64,000 nucleotides of DNA from NCBI RefSeq assembly GCF_049684335.1, contig NZ_JBAVFV010000061.1, positions 62,001 through 126,000 of the forward strand, written 5' to 3'. A program made the translations under genes and the position numbers. Positions 16,979 to 25,585 of this stretch are shown here, in pieces (position 1 is the stretch's first letter; every line of letters begins with the position of its first letter). The notes below the pieces were generated by a model. That model was not told the DNA's origin and did not search any database. It saw nothing but the letters and a program-made list of their open reading frames with translations. The DNA is from Trichococcus sp049684335 (GTDB lineage: Bacteria > Bacillota > Bacilli > Lactobacillales > Aerococcaceae).

Positions 16979-17800
16979 TCACTCCATTTTTGTGTTTGTA
17001 TTTGTTTTTGCTTTTTTGGTCTCTTTCGATCCCAGATAACCCGCCAAGTTCGTCAAAATCAGCATGATGCAGAAGATGACCACGGAAATTGCGCTAGCTG
17101 CATGCCCTGACACACTTCTGGTTTTATCCAGGAAGATGCTAGTTGTTTCATAGTAGCTGCCTGCAATGATATTCACCAATACAAAATCGCTGAAAAGAAT
17201 GCCTATCGAGAGCAGAATCGTCGCAACCAACCCTTTCAATGCGCTGGGTACGATGATCCGGAAATAGGCATAAAGCTTACTGGCGCCCAACGTTTCTGCA
17301 GCCTCCAAAATCGGCATGACTTCCAGCATGGTTAAAGCATTTTTGATGCCTTGGTACATGTAGGGCAGGATGACGATTCCGTAGGCACAGCTCAGTAAAA
17401 AAATACGGTTCGATAGAAAGGTGCTGGAAGAGGCATAAAGCGAAATGATCGATACAGCAAGGATGACACCTTGAATGCCGTATGGGATTTTTGACAATAG
17501 GTCCAAATACTTATCCCATTTCGGGTAATGAATCTGTACGACGTACATCGCCAACAAAAGGAACACCAACAGGGCAAGCGTCGGTATGACCGCAATCAGT
17601 AGCGACCTGCCTATCGCGCCTGCCATCCCGCCTGCCCCCGCAAAAATGCCGGCATAGAAATCAAAGGTGAATCCTTCCGGGATGATATTGCTCAAATCCC
17701 TGAACATAGAATTCAACAGCGTCACAAACAGCGGCAGCAGCAAAATCACGGATAGGATAACGATGATGAATGAAGAAAAGGGAGTGCTTCGTTTCTTCAT
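16979..17800 (-). CDS. ABC importer permease 2
   Basis: A 273-residue permease with about six membrane helices and an EAA loop near residue 175 (AAETLGASKLYAYFRIIVPSAL). It begins two bases after the stop of the other permease and ends 35 bp before the ATPase gene. It is PotC/PhnV-like in position and size. Confidence 0.87.
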   Translation of the reverse strand: MKKRSTPFSSFIIVILSVILLLPLFVTLLNSMFRDLSNIIPEGFTFDFYAGIFAGAGGMAGAIGRSLLIAVIPTLALLVFLLLAMYVVQIHYPKWDKYLDLLSKIPYGIQGVILAVSIISLYASSSTFLSNRIFLLSCAYGIVILPYMYQGIKNALTMLEVMPILEAAETLGASKLYAYFRIIVPSALKGLVATILLSIGILFSDFVLVNIIAGSYYETTSIFLDKTRSVSGHAASAISVVIFCIMLILTNLAGYLGSKETKKAKTNTNTKME

Positions 17801-17802
17801 TT

Positions 17803-18648
17803 TTACACGCCCTTTCTGAATTTCTTTAACAGGCTGTTGCTTAAGACTGTCATCATACTCATCAATACGAGCATCACAATCGACAAGGCACTTCCTAGCT
17901 CCACTTGTTGGACGACATCACCCGTAAACATGGAGGAAATCCGGATCGGCAATAAAGCATAATTGTTCCCGAGCAGGGCATAGGGTGTCGCATAGGCTGC
18001 CAGCGCATTTGAAAAGAGAACGGAAAAGGTTCCGAAAATGCTCGGCAACACCAATGGGAGACCAATTTTTGACCAGAATTGCCAAGTCGTCGCGTTCATC
18101 AGACTTGCAGCTTCCTTGTATTCGGCCTTGATGCCATCAAATGACGGATAGAGCAATAAGGTAGCCAATGGAATCTGGAAGTAGATGAAAGTGATAAGAA
18201 TCCCCGACGTAGTATATAAATCGTAGTTGTTCAGTCCCACCAGATTCCATCTTTCCCCCAATGTTGTCAGGATGCCTGAATTCCCTAGCAACAGAATGAA
18301 GGCAAAAGCCAACACGATGCCTTGGAAGTTTGAGGTCATGTTCAATGTCGCAATGTAGAACTTTTTCATTCTGTCGCCCGCAGTATGGATGGCATAGGCA
18401 CCCAGGAGCGCAATCGCAATCCCGATGAATGCGGATAGCAAGGAAACGAACAAGCTGTTCTGGATTGACATTAAGTAATAATCACTCGTAAAAATGGTCG
18501 TAAAATTAGCAAGCGTGATGCCGCCCGTTCCGGGGTCCATGAAACTATTTATGAAGATGTTGGATAACGGCATCAATTCGAATAGGAGGATCAACAGCGC
18601 GAACGGCAACAACAATATGAGGTACTTGCGTTTTTCATTCTGCAGCAT
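17803..18648 (-). CDS. ABC importer permease 1
   Basis: A 281-residue permease of the PotB/PhnU class with about six membrane helices. Its EAA-like loop reads EYKEAASLMNATTWQFWSKIGLPL near residue 180. The start overlaps the end of the phosphatase-like gene by 14 bp, which suggests coupled translation. Confidence 0.87.
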   Translation of the reverse strand: MLQNEKRKYLILLLPFALLILLFELMPLSNIFINSFMDPGTGGITLANFTTIFTSDYYLMSIQNSLFVSLLSAFIGIAIALLGAYAIHTAGDRMKKFYIATLNMTSNFQGIVLAFAFILLLGNSGILTTLGERWNLVGLNNYDLYTTSGILITFIYFQIPLATLLLYPSFDGIKAEYKEAASLMNATTWQFWSKIGLPLVLPSIFGTFSVLFSNALAAYATPYALLGNNYALLPIRISSMFTGDVVQQVELGSALSIVMLVLMSMMTVLSNSLLKKFRKGV

Positions 18649-19483
18649 CGCCGGAACCTCTTTTCATAAGGATTCCCTGAACCGCTTGCATGCGATCTCC
18701 AGCAGGAATGCCCAATAAATTGCATAAAAATGGCGCTATTTCCAGTTGAGGCACAACGGCTCCTTCTTTGCGGAAGTCCTTGATGATCACTTTGTCCGAA
18801 AATAAATAAAGCGGAACAAGCCGATCTTCATTTGAAATACCATTATGGGTATGATAGTCATTCATTCCATGATCGGAAGTGACTACAACTTGGTAGCCTT
18901 CGCTCATCCATCTCCAGATGTACTGGGAAAGTTCAGCATCAACGCGGACAGTCGCTTGTACATACTCTTTACTGCCGGCACCGAATTTATGGCCTGCATC
19001 ATCGATGTTCATCGAATGGATCAGCGTATAATCCGTCGTCTTCTTCCTGATCAAGTAATCGCCATCCGCAATCAGATGACTGTCCGGGTAATGATCTTCA
19101 TGATAAAAAATGCCATGCTCGATGAGAGCATTCGTATCCAACTGGATTCTGTCCTCCATCACTTGAAATGGCGCATGATTGTAGAGCTCGCTCACCCAGT
19201 AGTAACTGGCCGCACCCGTCTTGAGCCCATTTTCTTTCGCAATCTCAAAAATGCTCCGCTCTTTTGAACGACGAACAGTGCGATTCGAGGTGATGCCGTT
19301 TTCGGCAGCTGGTACTCCCGTCTGCAAAACTTCATACAAGGGTCTTGATTGTGCGGGCATTTCTGATTTGACGGTATAAGCCGCCATTATTCCTTTTTCG
19401 ACCAGATGCTCCAAGAAGCCCATATGGTTATGGGCTGTCTTGGCATTCAATCCGTCCAACACTACAAAAATAACTTTATCCAC
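18635..19483 (-). CDS. Alkaline-phosphatase-superfamily hydrolase in the importer operon
   Basis: A 282-residue member of the alkaline phosphatase/nucleotide pyrophosphatase superfamily, related to type I phosphodiesterases and phosphonoacetate hydrolases. Metal and catalytic residues are VVLDGLN (Asp), the serine region SEMPAQSRP (nucleophile position), NIDDAGHKFG (Asp and His), TSDHGMND (Asp-His) and HTHNGIS (His). GTG 19483 is the likely start, as TTGAGG lies 9 bases upstream and gives MDKVIFVVLDG; TTG codons further up are weaker. No signal peptide is visible, so it should act in the cytoplasm on the imported compound. Confidence 0.83.
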   Translation of the reverse strand: MDKVIFVVLDGLNAKTAHNHMGFLEHLVEKGIMAAYTVKSEMPAQSRPLYEVLQTGVPAAENGITSNRTVRRSKERSIFEIAKENGLKTGAASYYWVSELYNHAPFQVMEDRIQLDTNALIEHGIFYHEDHYPDSHLIADGDYLIRKKTTDYTLIHSMNIDDAGHKFGAGSKEYVQATVRVDAELSQYIWRWMSEGYQVVVTSDHGMNDYHTHNGISNEDRLVPLYLFSDKVIIKDFRKEGAVVPQLEIAPFLCNLLGIPAGDRMQAVQGILMKRGSGDAAE

Positions 19484-19498
19484 TGTATTCAACCTCAA

Positions 19499-20611
19499 TT
19501 ATTTTACTTTCGTCAATACTTCTTCTTGCCATCTTTGACCCAGACCAGCTGCAGCCGCTTCCCATGCATCGTAATCTGAGACCGGTTGCGCCTCAACATA
19601 CTGCTCTTCCGGAAGCAAGATATCCTGCACTTCTTGCGGCAATTCAACATTATCGCGAATTGGACGTGCATATCCTTTTGCCAAATTGATCTGACCTTCA
19701 TCAGAAAGGATGTACTCTCGGGCTAACGCTGCGGCATGCGGGTTAGGAGCTGTCGCGTTGATGACTGTTGCGTACCCGCTTTGAATCGTTCCATCCTGTG
19801 GAATAGTCACTTCAAAACTGGCATTTGGATTCGTTTCGGCAACTTGATTCGCATAATTCAGTGCATTGAAGTCCCAGAACAAGCCGACTTCGATTTCACC
19901 TGACTCCAAACGGGCCAATGACGTATCGCCCAAGTCCAATCTTCCTTGTTCAGCCAGTTGTGCAAAGAAAGCAATACCGGGATCCAAGTTGGTTTCATTT
20001 CCGCCGTTTGCTATGGCTGCAGCCAATACCGCATTTTGTGCTTGTGTAGCTGCATTTACGTCACCGATCGTAACTTTATAATCACCTGCCAGGATATCGG
20101 CAAAACTGGTTGGTGCATCCGTCACTTTTTCGGAATTGGTGATGAACGCCAATGTTCCATAATAACCGACTATCCAATCGCCATCATCGTCCTTGGCCCA
20201 CTCCGGGATATCGTCCCAATACGAAGTTTTGTAAGCCATAGTCAAACCGTCCGCTTCTGCAACAGGCCCGAATGATTGGCCGACATCGCCGATATCCTTC
20301 GTTGGGTTATTCTGTTCTGCTTTGAATAAAGCCAATTCTTCTGCTGAACTCATATCGGTATCTGCATGCGTCAAGCCATATGTCGTTTCGAGTTCTTCCC
20401 AGGTCTCTCCCCAGTTCGCCCATGTATCCGGCATCCCTACTGATTCCACATGGCCTTCTTCTTTGGCTTGTGTTTCAATTTCACTCAATGACATTGCGTT
20501 CAGATCGACTTCCGCCTCAGCAGTCGTCGCTGCTTCTGTTCCGCACGCGCTCAAAATTAGCACACTGCTTAAGGCCAAACTTGCAAACAATCTTTTGTTG
20601 GACAATCTCAT
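19499..20611 (-). CDS. Substrate-binding lipoprotein of the phosphonate/polyamine-type importer
   Basis: A 370-residue cluster D-type binding protein with a lipoprotein signal ending SSVLILSACG (Cys near residue 23). The mature part resembles PotD/PhnS/iron-binding proteins (DIGDVGQSFGP, VTIGDVNAATQ, LFWDFNALNYANQ). ATG 20611 has AAAGGAGAG upstream and is preferred over an in-frame ATG 36 bp earlier. It heads the operon and its 5' region carries a 13-bp inverted repeat and a hairpin array. Confidence 0.88.
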   Translation of the reverse strand: MRLSNKRLFASLALSSVLILSACGTEAATTAEAEVDLNAMSLSEIETQAKEEGHVESVGMPDTWANWGETWEELETTYGLTHADTDMSSAEELALFKAEQNNPTKDIGDVGQSFGPVAEADGLTMAYKTSYWDDIPEWAKDDDGDWIVGYYGTLAFITNSEKVTDAPTSFADILAGDYKVTIGDVNAATQAQNAVLAAAIANGGNETNLDPGIAFFAQLAEQGRLDLGDTSLARLESGEIEVGLFWDFNALNYANQVAETNPNASFEVTIPQDGTIQSGYATVINATAPNPHAAALAREYILSDEGQINLAKGYARPIRDNVELPQEVQDILLPEEQYVEAQPVSDYDAWEAAAAGLGQRWQEEVLTKVK

Positions 20612-20637
20612 TTTATTCTCTCCTTTATTTGTGAACA

Positions 20638-20747
20638 ATGGTTTCATTGTTTTTCATTACGTATTTGACTACAAATAAATACTAACAAATGGTTGTAAAG
20701 AACAGTTTGATTCGTTGTTAACCTTTTGTAAATGACAATGAAACCAT
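20638..20747. repeat. Perfect 13-bp inverted repeat flanking the importer promoter region
   Basis: ATGGTTTCATTGT (20638-20650) and ACAATGAAACCAT (20735-20747) are exact inverted copies 84 bp apart. One lies about 30 bases upstream of the start codon, the other upstream of the likely promoter. They could be two operator sites or arms of a long mRNA stem. Confidence 0.7.
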
Positions 20748-20780
20748 GTGGCTGCAGCATTTTTTAAAATCGTCTATTTA

Positions 20781-20975
20781 CGCTAAGGATGGATAACCAA
20801 TTGTTATCCATCCTTATGGGGCCACTTACAAGCTAAAATGATGAATATCCAAAAGTTATCCATCATTGCGGTCGCAGTCACAAGCTAAAACATGAATAAA
20901 AAAAGTTATCCATGTTTTCTGACCCAATCACAAGCAAAATGATGGATAACACAAAGTTATCCATCATTTTGCCCG
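20781..20975. repeat. Array of four palindromic units with a period of about 50 bp
   Basis: Four units start with GCTAA/GCAAA at 20782/20783, 20832, 20884 and 20934 (period 50-52). Each holds an inverted repeat built on GGATAAC-(5 nt)-GTTATCC. Unit 1 has a perfect 14-bp stem and unit 4 a perfect 17-bp stem (20934-20950 with 20956-20972); units 2 and 3 have decayed left arms but intact right arms. Spacer sequences after the stems share CACAAGC. The array lies between the nrdF terminator and the importer operon. Confidence 0.88.
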
Positions 20976-20988
20976 GAAGTCAGCGCCA

Positions 20989-21036
20989 AAAAAGCAAGGA
21001 GAGCAGCGAATCAATCCGCTGCTCTCCTTGCTTTTT
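20989..21036 (-). terminator. Terminator after nrdF
   Basis: AAGCAAGGAGAGCAGCG pairs with CGCTGCTCTCCTTGCTT around an 8-base loop, followed by T residues on the minus strand. Confidence 0.92.
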
Positions 21037-21039
21037 ATG

Positions 21040-22005
21040 TCAGTCAATCCATTTAACGTAATCTTCGTCTTCCATCGCTTCGACGGCACCCAACAGGTAG
21101 CCGTTCCCGACTTGCGAGAAGAAATCATGGTTGCTGGTTCCGGTCGAAATACCGTTCATGACGATCGGATTCACATCGTCAGCCGTGTCCGGGAACAACG
21201 GATCGAAGCCCAGATTCTGTAGCGCTTTGTTCGCGTTGTAGCGGATGAACACTTTGACGCGCTCCGTCCAGCCCAGCTCGTCATAGATGTATTGCGTGTA
21301 TTTCACTTCATTGTTGTACAGTTCGTACGTCAGCATATAGACCCAATTCTTCATTTCTTCCTGTTCCGTTTCGGACATTTGATTGTATGCGATCTGGAAT
21401 TTGTAGCCGATATATGTGCCGTGGACCGATTCGTCGCGCAGGATCAGTTTGATGATTTCCGCAACGTTCGGCAATTTGTTGTTGCCGAGATACCAAAGCG
21501 GTGCGTAGAATCCGGAATAGAAAAGGAAAGACTCCAGCAGCACGCTGGCCGCTTTCTTTTCCAGCTGATTCCCGCTCTTGTAGATGTCGTTGATCAGACT
21601 GGCTTTGCGTTGGATGAATTCGTTGCTGTTGGTCCAGTTGAAGATGTCATCGATCTCAGTCTTTGTGTTCAACGTGCTGAAGATCGATGAGTAGCTTTTC
21701 GCGTGCACCGATTCCATGAACTGGATATTGTTCAATACCGCTTCCTCGTGTTGTGTGCGCATATCTTCCTTCATGGCTGCGATACCGTCCTGCGATTGCA
21801 GCGTGTCCAGAAGCGTCAATCCGCCGAACACTTTCCCCAACATATCCTGCTCAGGTTTGCTGAGGGTGCGCCAGTCGTCCAAATCATTGGACAACGGGAT
21901 ACGCGTATCCAGCCAAAATTGTTCCGTCAGTTTTTCCCATGTCAACTTGTCAAGCATGTCTTCGATGCTATTCCAGTTGATTGCTATATAAGGCTTATTT
22001 GCCAT
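21040..22005 (-). CDS. nrdF: NrdF, class Ib ribonucleotide reductase beta subunit
   Basis: A 321-residue di-metal, tyrosyl-radical subunit that starts radical transfer to NrdE. Diagnostic segments are the N-terminal NWNSIEDMLDKLTWEKLTEQFW, metal ligands in MESVHAKSYS (E..H) and LRDESVHGTYIGYK (ExxH), and the C-terminal ED-rich tail (AVEAMEDEDYVKW) that docks to the alpha subunit. Length is typical. It is the last gene of nrdIEF; 68 bp separate it from nrdE. Confidence 0.96.
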   Translation of the reverse strand: MANKPYIAINWNSIEDMLDKLTWEKLTEQFWLDTRIPLSNDLDDWRTLSKPEQDMLGKVFGGLTLLDTLQSQDGIAAMKEDMRTQHEEAVLNNIQFMESVHAKSYSSIFSTLNTKTEIDDIFNWTNSNEFIQRKASLINDIYKSGNQLEKKAASVLLESFLFYSGFYAPLWYLGNNKLPNVAEIIKLILRDESVHGTYIGYKFQIAYNQMSETEQEEMKNWVYMLTYELYNNEVKYTQYIYDELGWTERVKVFIRYNANKALQNLGFDPLFPDTADDVNPIVMNGISTGTSNHDFFSQVGNGYLLGAVEAMEDEDYVKWID

Positions 22006-22073
22006 CCTTCATTCCTCCGTTAGACTTTCCGATTATTGCATGACGGGTAATCAAATACAGTGGCGCTGCGTCA

Positions 22074-24251
22074 TCAGATGGTGCATGATTCGCAAGCGTT
22101 CGCTCCGATTTCGTCATTGTTTTCCGTAAAGGTACGCACATAATAAATCGATTTTGCGCCTTTTCTCCATGCGTAATTGCGCAGGATGTTCAGATCGCGT
22201 GTCGTCATTTTGTTTGTGCGCCCTTCTTTCCATTCGTACATACCTTCCGGCAATTCGGAGCGCATGAACAACGTCAGACTCATGCCTTGGTCGATGTGCT
22301 TTTGGGCAGCGACATAAATATCGATGACACGACGCATATCGATGTCATAGGCTGAGCGATAATAAGGCATCGTTTCGTTGGAAAGCTGCGGAGCCGGATA
22401 ATAAGTCTTCCCGGTTTTCTTCTCTTGACGTTCTTCAATCAGACGCGTGATTGGGTGCAGACTCGCACTCGTTTCATTTACATAACTGATAGAACCTGTC
22501 GGCGCGATTGCCAAACGATTTTGGTGATACAAGCCGGATTCACGGACGGATTTTTTCAGATCAGACCAATCTTTCTTTGTAGGCACTTTGATTCCTTCGA
22601 AGATTTGTTTCACTTTTTCGGATTGGAAGACGACATCGGAATCGGTATACGCATCGAAATATTCGCCTGTATAGTATGTGGACTTATCAAAATTGACGAA
22701 TGCTTCCCCGCGTTCCTTAGCGATTTTGTTGCTGGCCGCCAACGTATAATAATTCAAAAGCATAAAGTAGATGTCCGTGAATTCGATGGATTCCGGCGAA
22801 CCGTAGTGCATCTGATTGGTTGCGAACATCGTGTGCAGGCCCATGCCGCCCAAACCGATCGTGTGTGCTTGATCGTTCCCGTTTTTGATTGTAGGGACCG
22901 CATCGATGCTCGAATGGTCGGTTACATATGTCAAGGCACGGACCATCGTTTCGACCGATTTTCCGAAATCAGGCGATTTCATCAGGTTTGGAATATTCGT
23001 GGAACCCAAATTGCAGCTGATATCCGTTCCCAGCACTTCATATTCTTGTTTATCGTTCAATAAGGAGGGTTGCTGCACTTGCAGAATTTCCGAGCACAGG
23101 TTGCTCATGACGATCGTTCCGTCCACCGGATTGGTGCGGTTTGCCGTATCGATGTTGATGATGTACGGATAGCCGGATTCCTGCTGCAGTTTGCTGATTT
23201 CGTTCTCAAGGTCACGGGCACGGATTTTGGATTTTGAGATTTCCGGATTGTTGACCAGATTTTCGTATTCCGCAGTGATATCGATATAGGAAAACGGTTT
23301 ACCGTAGATCCGCTCCACATCATAAGGGCTGAACAGATACATTTGATCGTCCTTCGCCGCCAACTCGTAAAATTTGTCCGGAATGACCAGACCCAACGAA
23401 AGTGTCTTCACGCGGATCTTCTCATCGGCATTCTCTTTTTTCGTGGACAAGAAAGCGACGATGTCCGGGTGGAATACATTCAGGTACACCGCGCCGGCTC
23501 CGTTGCGCTGGCCCAATTGGTTGGAATAACTGAAGCTGTCTTCGAGAAGCTTCATGATCGGCACGACGCCGCTCGATGCATTCTCGATTTTTTTGATCGG
23601 ATCGCCAGCTGCCCGGACGTTCGACAGGTTGACGCCGACGCCTCCGCCGATGCGGGACAACTGCAGAGCACTGTTGATCGTGCGGCCGATGCTGTTCATG
23701 TCATCCGTCGTTTGGATCAGGAAACACGACACCAATTCCCCGCGGCGTTTTCTGCCTGCATTCAAAAAGGTAGGCGTCGCCGGTTGGTAGCGTTGATGAA
23801 TCATCTCTTCCGCCAAGTCGACAGCCAATTGCTGGTCCCCGTCTGCCAAAAAGAGTGCATTGAAGACGATCCGGTCTTCGTAACGCTCCAAATAACGCTT
23901 GCCGTCGTTCGTCTTCAGCGCGTACTGGGTATAGAACTTGTAGGCCGCCATGAACGATTTGAAACGGAATTTTTTGTTGTACGTATCCTGCATCAACTTT
24001 TTGATGAAATCAAGCGGGTATTTCTCCAAGAACTCTTTTTCGATGTAGTCTTGTTCGATCAAATAATTCAATTTTTCATCCAACGTATAGAAGAAAACCG
24101 TGTTTGGATTCACATGCTCCAGGAAATACGCCCTGACGGCTTCCTTATCCTTATGCAAAGGGATGGCATTATCAATCGGACGATTGATTTCATTGTTTAA
24201 TTTATAATAGGTTACATCTTCTGTTTTGGTTACTAATTTTGGACTATCCAA
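22074..24251 (-). CDS. nrdE: NrdE, class Ib ribonucleotide reductase alpha subunit
   Basis: A 725-residue catalytic subunit that reduces ribonucleoside diphosphates. Visible features are the active-site cysteine in GELVSCFLIQTTDDMNSIG, the second redox cysteine in SNLCSEILQ, the thiyl-radical region NLGSTNIPN with its preceding Cys, and the C-terminal CESCTI pair that is re-reduced by NrdH-type redoxin. The N-terminus lacks the long ATP cone of class Ia. Its start overlaps nrdI by 8 bp. No nrdH is adjacent. Confidence 0.96.
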   Translation of the reverse strand: MDSPKLVTKTEDVTYYKLNNEINRPIDNAIPLHKDKEAVRAYFLEHVNPNTVFFYTLDEKLNYLIEQDYIEKEFLEKYPLDFIKKLMQDTYNKKFRFKSFMAAYKFYTQYALKTNDGKRYLERYEDRIVFNALFLADGDQQLAVDLAEEMIHQRYQPATPTFLNAGRKRRGELVSCFLIQTTDDMNSIGRTINSALQLSRIGGGVGVNLSNVRAAGDPIKKIENASSGVVPIMKLLEDSFSYSNQLGQRNGAGAVYLNVFHPDIVAFLSTKKENADEKIRVKTLSLGLVIPDKFYELAAKDDQMYLFSPYDVERIYGKPFSYIDITAEYENLVNNPEISKSKIRARDLENEISKLQQESGYPYIINIDTANRTNPVDGTIVMSNLCSEILQVQQPSLLNDKQEYEVLGTDISCNLGSTNIPNLMKSPDFGKSVETMVRALTYVTDHSSIDAVPTIKNGNDQAHTIGLGGMGLHTMFATNQMHYGSPESIEFTDIYFMLLNYYTLAASNKIAKERGEAFVNFDKSTYYTGEYFDAYTDSDVVFQSEKVKQIFEGIKVPTKKDWSDLKKSVRESGLYHQNRLAIAPTGSISYVNETSASLHPITRLIEERQEKKTGKTYYPAPQLSNETMPYYRSAYDIDMRRVIDIYVAAQKHIDQGMSLTLFMRSELPEGMYEWKEGRTNKMTTRDLNILRNYAWRKGAKSIYYVRTFTENNDEIGANACESCTI

Positions 24252-24609
24252 GTTCCGTCACCTTCTCTTTCAAAATCTGAATGTCTTTCTCGTTTCCTTG
24301 AAACTCAAATAAGTGCAGCAGCGGGACGCCATAATCGTGAGCCAAGTCTTTTGCGGTAAACCCGAAAAGCTTGCCGAAATTCAGGTTCCCGCCACCTGCT
24401 ACACCTTTGAAATAAGAGCAATTCCGGTCGGTCTCAATGAAATCGACCAGAATATCCGTTACCTCTTTATCGTAAGTCGGGGCCACGATGATGAACGGCT
24501 CCTCAATCGGTTGGAAGGCGTTATCGGCCGTCAATTCGATAGTCTCAAGGTTTAGTTTGTTTACGAACTTCCTCGTTTGGCCGGTCAACGACATAAATAC
24601 TACCTTCAT
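24244..24609 (-). CDS. nrdI: NrdI, flavodoxin-like activator of NrdF
   Basis: A 121-residue flavodoxin-fold protein that supplies superoxide to load the manganese cofactor of NrdF. Seen are the FMN phosphate loop SLTGQTRKFVNKL, IVAPTYDKE and GVAGGGNLNFGKLFG. First gene of the operon, directly behind the double NrdR box. Confidence 0.95.
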   Translation of the reverse strand: MKVVFMSLTGQTRKFVNKLNLETIELTADNAFQPIEEPFIIVAPTYDKEVTDILVDFIETDRNCSYFKGVAGGGNLNFGKLFGFTAKDLAHDYGVPLLHLFEFQGNEKDIQILKEKVTELG

Positions 24610-24677
24610 TTTACCTCACCCTTTTCCCAACTGTTATTCACCCATTATACGGTTGCGAGGATACAATTACAACAAGA

Positions 24678-24730
24678 AAGACACAATATGTAGTATGCGA
24701 TTTTATAAAATACGCAACATATTGTGTCTT
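24678..24730 (-). promoter_or_regulatory. Double NrdR box upstream of nrdIEF
   Basis: ACACAATATGTAGTAT (24681-24696) and its inverted partner ACACAATATGTTGCGT (minus, 24727..24712) match the NrdR consensus ACACWATATNTWGTGT. Their starts are 31 bp apart, about three helical turns, as in known NrdR operators. The outermost 14 bases (AAGACACAATATGT) are perfectly inverted. A TTTATAAAATA core between them may contain the -10. Confidence 0.88.
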
Positions 24731-24852
24731 TGTTTGCATTTTCACTTTATCCGTCCAAAAGTTGCGCGGCAGCGAATGACTGCCACCGACGACATTTCAG
24801 AATTTCATTCTAACATAATTTCTCGGAAGAACCTCCTGATACGCTCCGGAAA

Positions 24853-25563
24853 TCACAAGCTTGTATAGAATTTTTTTGCAATTCGTTCCAGCACTTTCGG
24901 ATCATCCACGAAAAAGCCATGGTTTCCCCCGGGTACGATATATTTTTGCGATCCGGGAATCAGGCGATGCATCGCCTCCGTTTGGTCGGCGCGGATCAGA
25001 TCGAATTCCCCCGCTAGCAGCATGGTTGGCGCTTGGATGCTGCGCAAGGCTTCAGCCGAAAGGTCCAATTCCTCCAGCATAAGATTGTGGATGCAGAGGC
25101 GACGGATTTTTTCCGGATCGGTATCCGGCAAAGCAAGCAGCTCTTCGTATCGTTCCAGCGTCTCCTCATTGCAGGCGTCAGTCAGGCCGTCCGCTTCGTA
25201 ATTTGCCCCCATCGCAATCAATGAAACGATTCGATCTGGGTGATGGGCCGCAAAATACAGGCCCAGATTGCCTCCATCGCTGAATCCCAGCACGTGGACC
25301 CTTTGAATCCGCTCCTTTTCGAGCAATGTAAGGATATCCTCTGCGATCTGCTTGAAGGTCAGCCGCTCCACTCCCAGATCCGATCTACCATGTCCTCGCG
25401 TATCAAGCGCATAGACCGTGAAGTGTTTCTTGAAAAAAGGAAACTGCTTCGCGAAAATGTCCGAACTTTCGCCGTTTCCGTGCAACAGAAGCAATGCATC
25501 GCCGGTACCGCCTACCTGATAGTAGAGTTTTCCTTTTCTGGTCTTCAATGACTTCCCTCTCAT
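24853..25563 (-). CDS. Alpha/beta hydrolase
   Basis: A 236-residue alpha/beta hydrolase. The oxyanion motif is LLLHGNGESS, the nucleophile Ser is in VLGFSDGGNLG, the acid is in LLAGEFDLI and the His in VPGGNHGFFV. GFSDGG elbows are common in small esterases and lysophospholipase-like enzymes. ATG 25563 follows GAAGGGG and lies 22 bp after the ung stop, so it is probably co-transcribed with ung. Substrate unknown. Confidence 0.85.
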   Translation of the reverse strand: MRGKSLKTRKGKLYYQVGGTGDALLLLHGNGESSDIFAKQFPFFKKHFTVYALDTRGHGRSDLGVERLTFKQIAEDILTLLEKERIQRVHVLGFSDGGNLGLYFAAHHPDRIVSLIAMGANYEADGLTDACNEETLERYEELLALPDTDPEKIRRLCIHNLMLEELDLSAEALRSIQAPTMLLAGEFDLIRADQTEAMHRLIPGSQKYIVPGGNHGFFVDDPKVLERIAKKFYTSL

Positions 25564-25585
25564 ACGACAATGCCCCTTCCTTCTA

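Noticed and set aside
20781..20975. Possible CRISPR array (four repeats at a regular period)
   Set aside because: The repeats are whole palindromes with diverged arms, the intervals between them are similar to each other and not unique spacers, and there are no cas genes.
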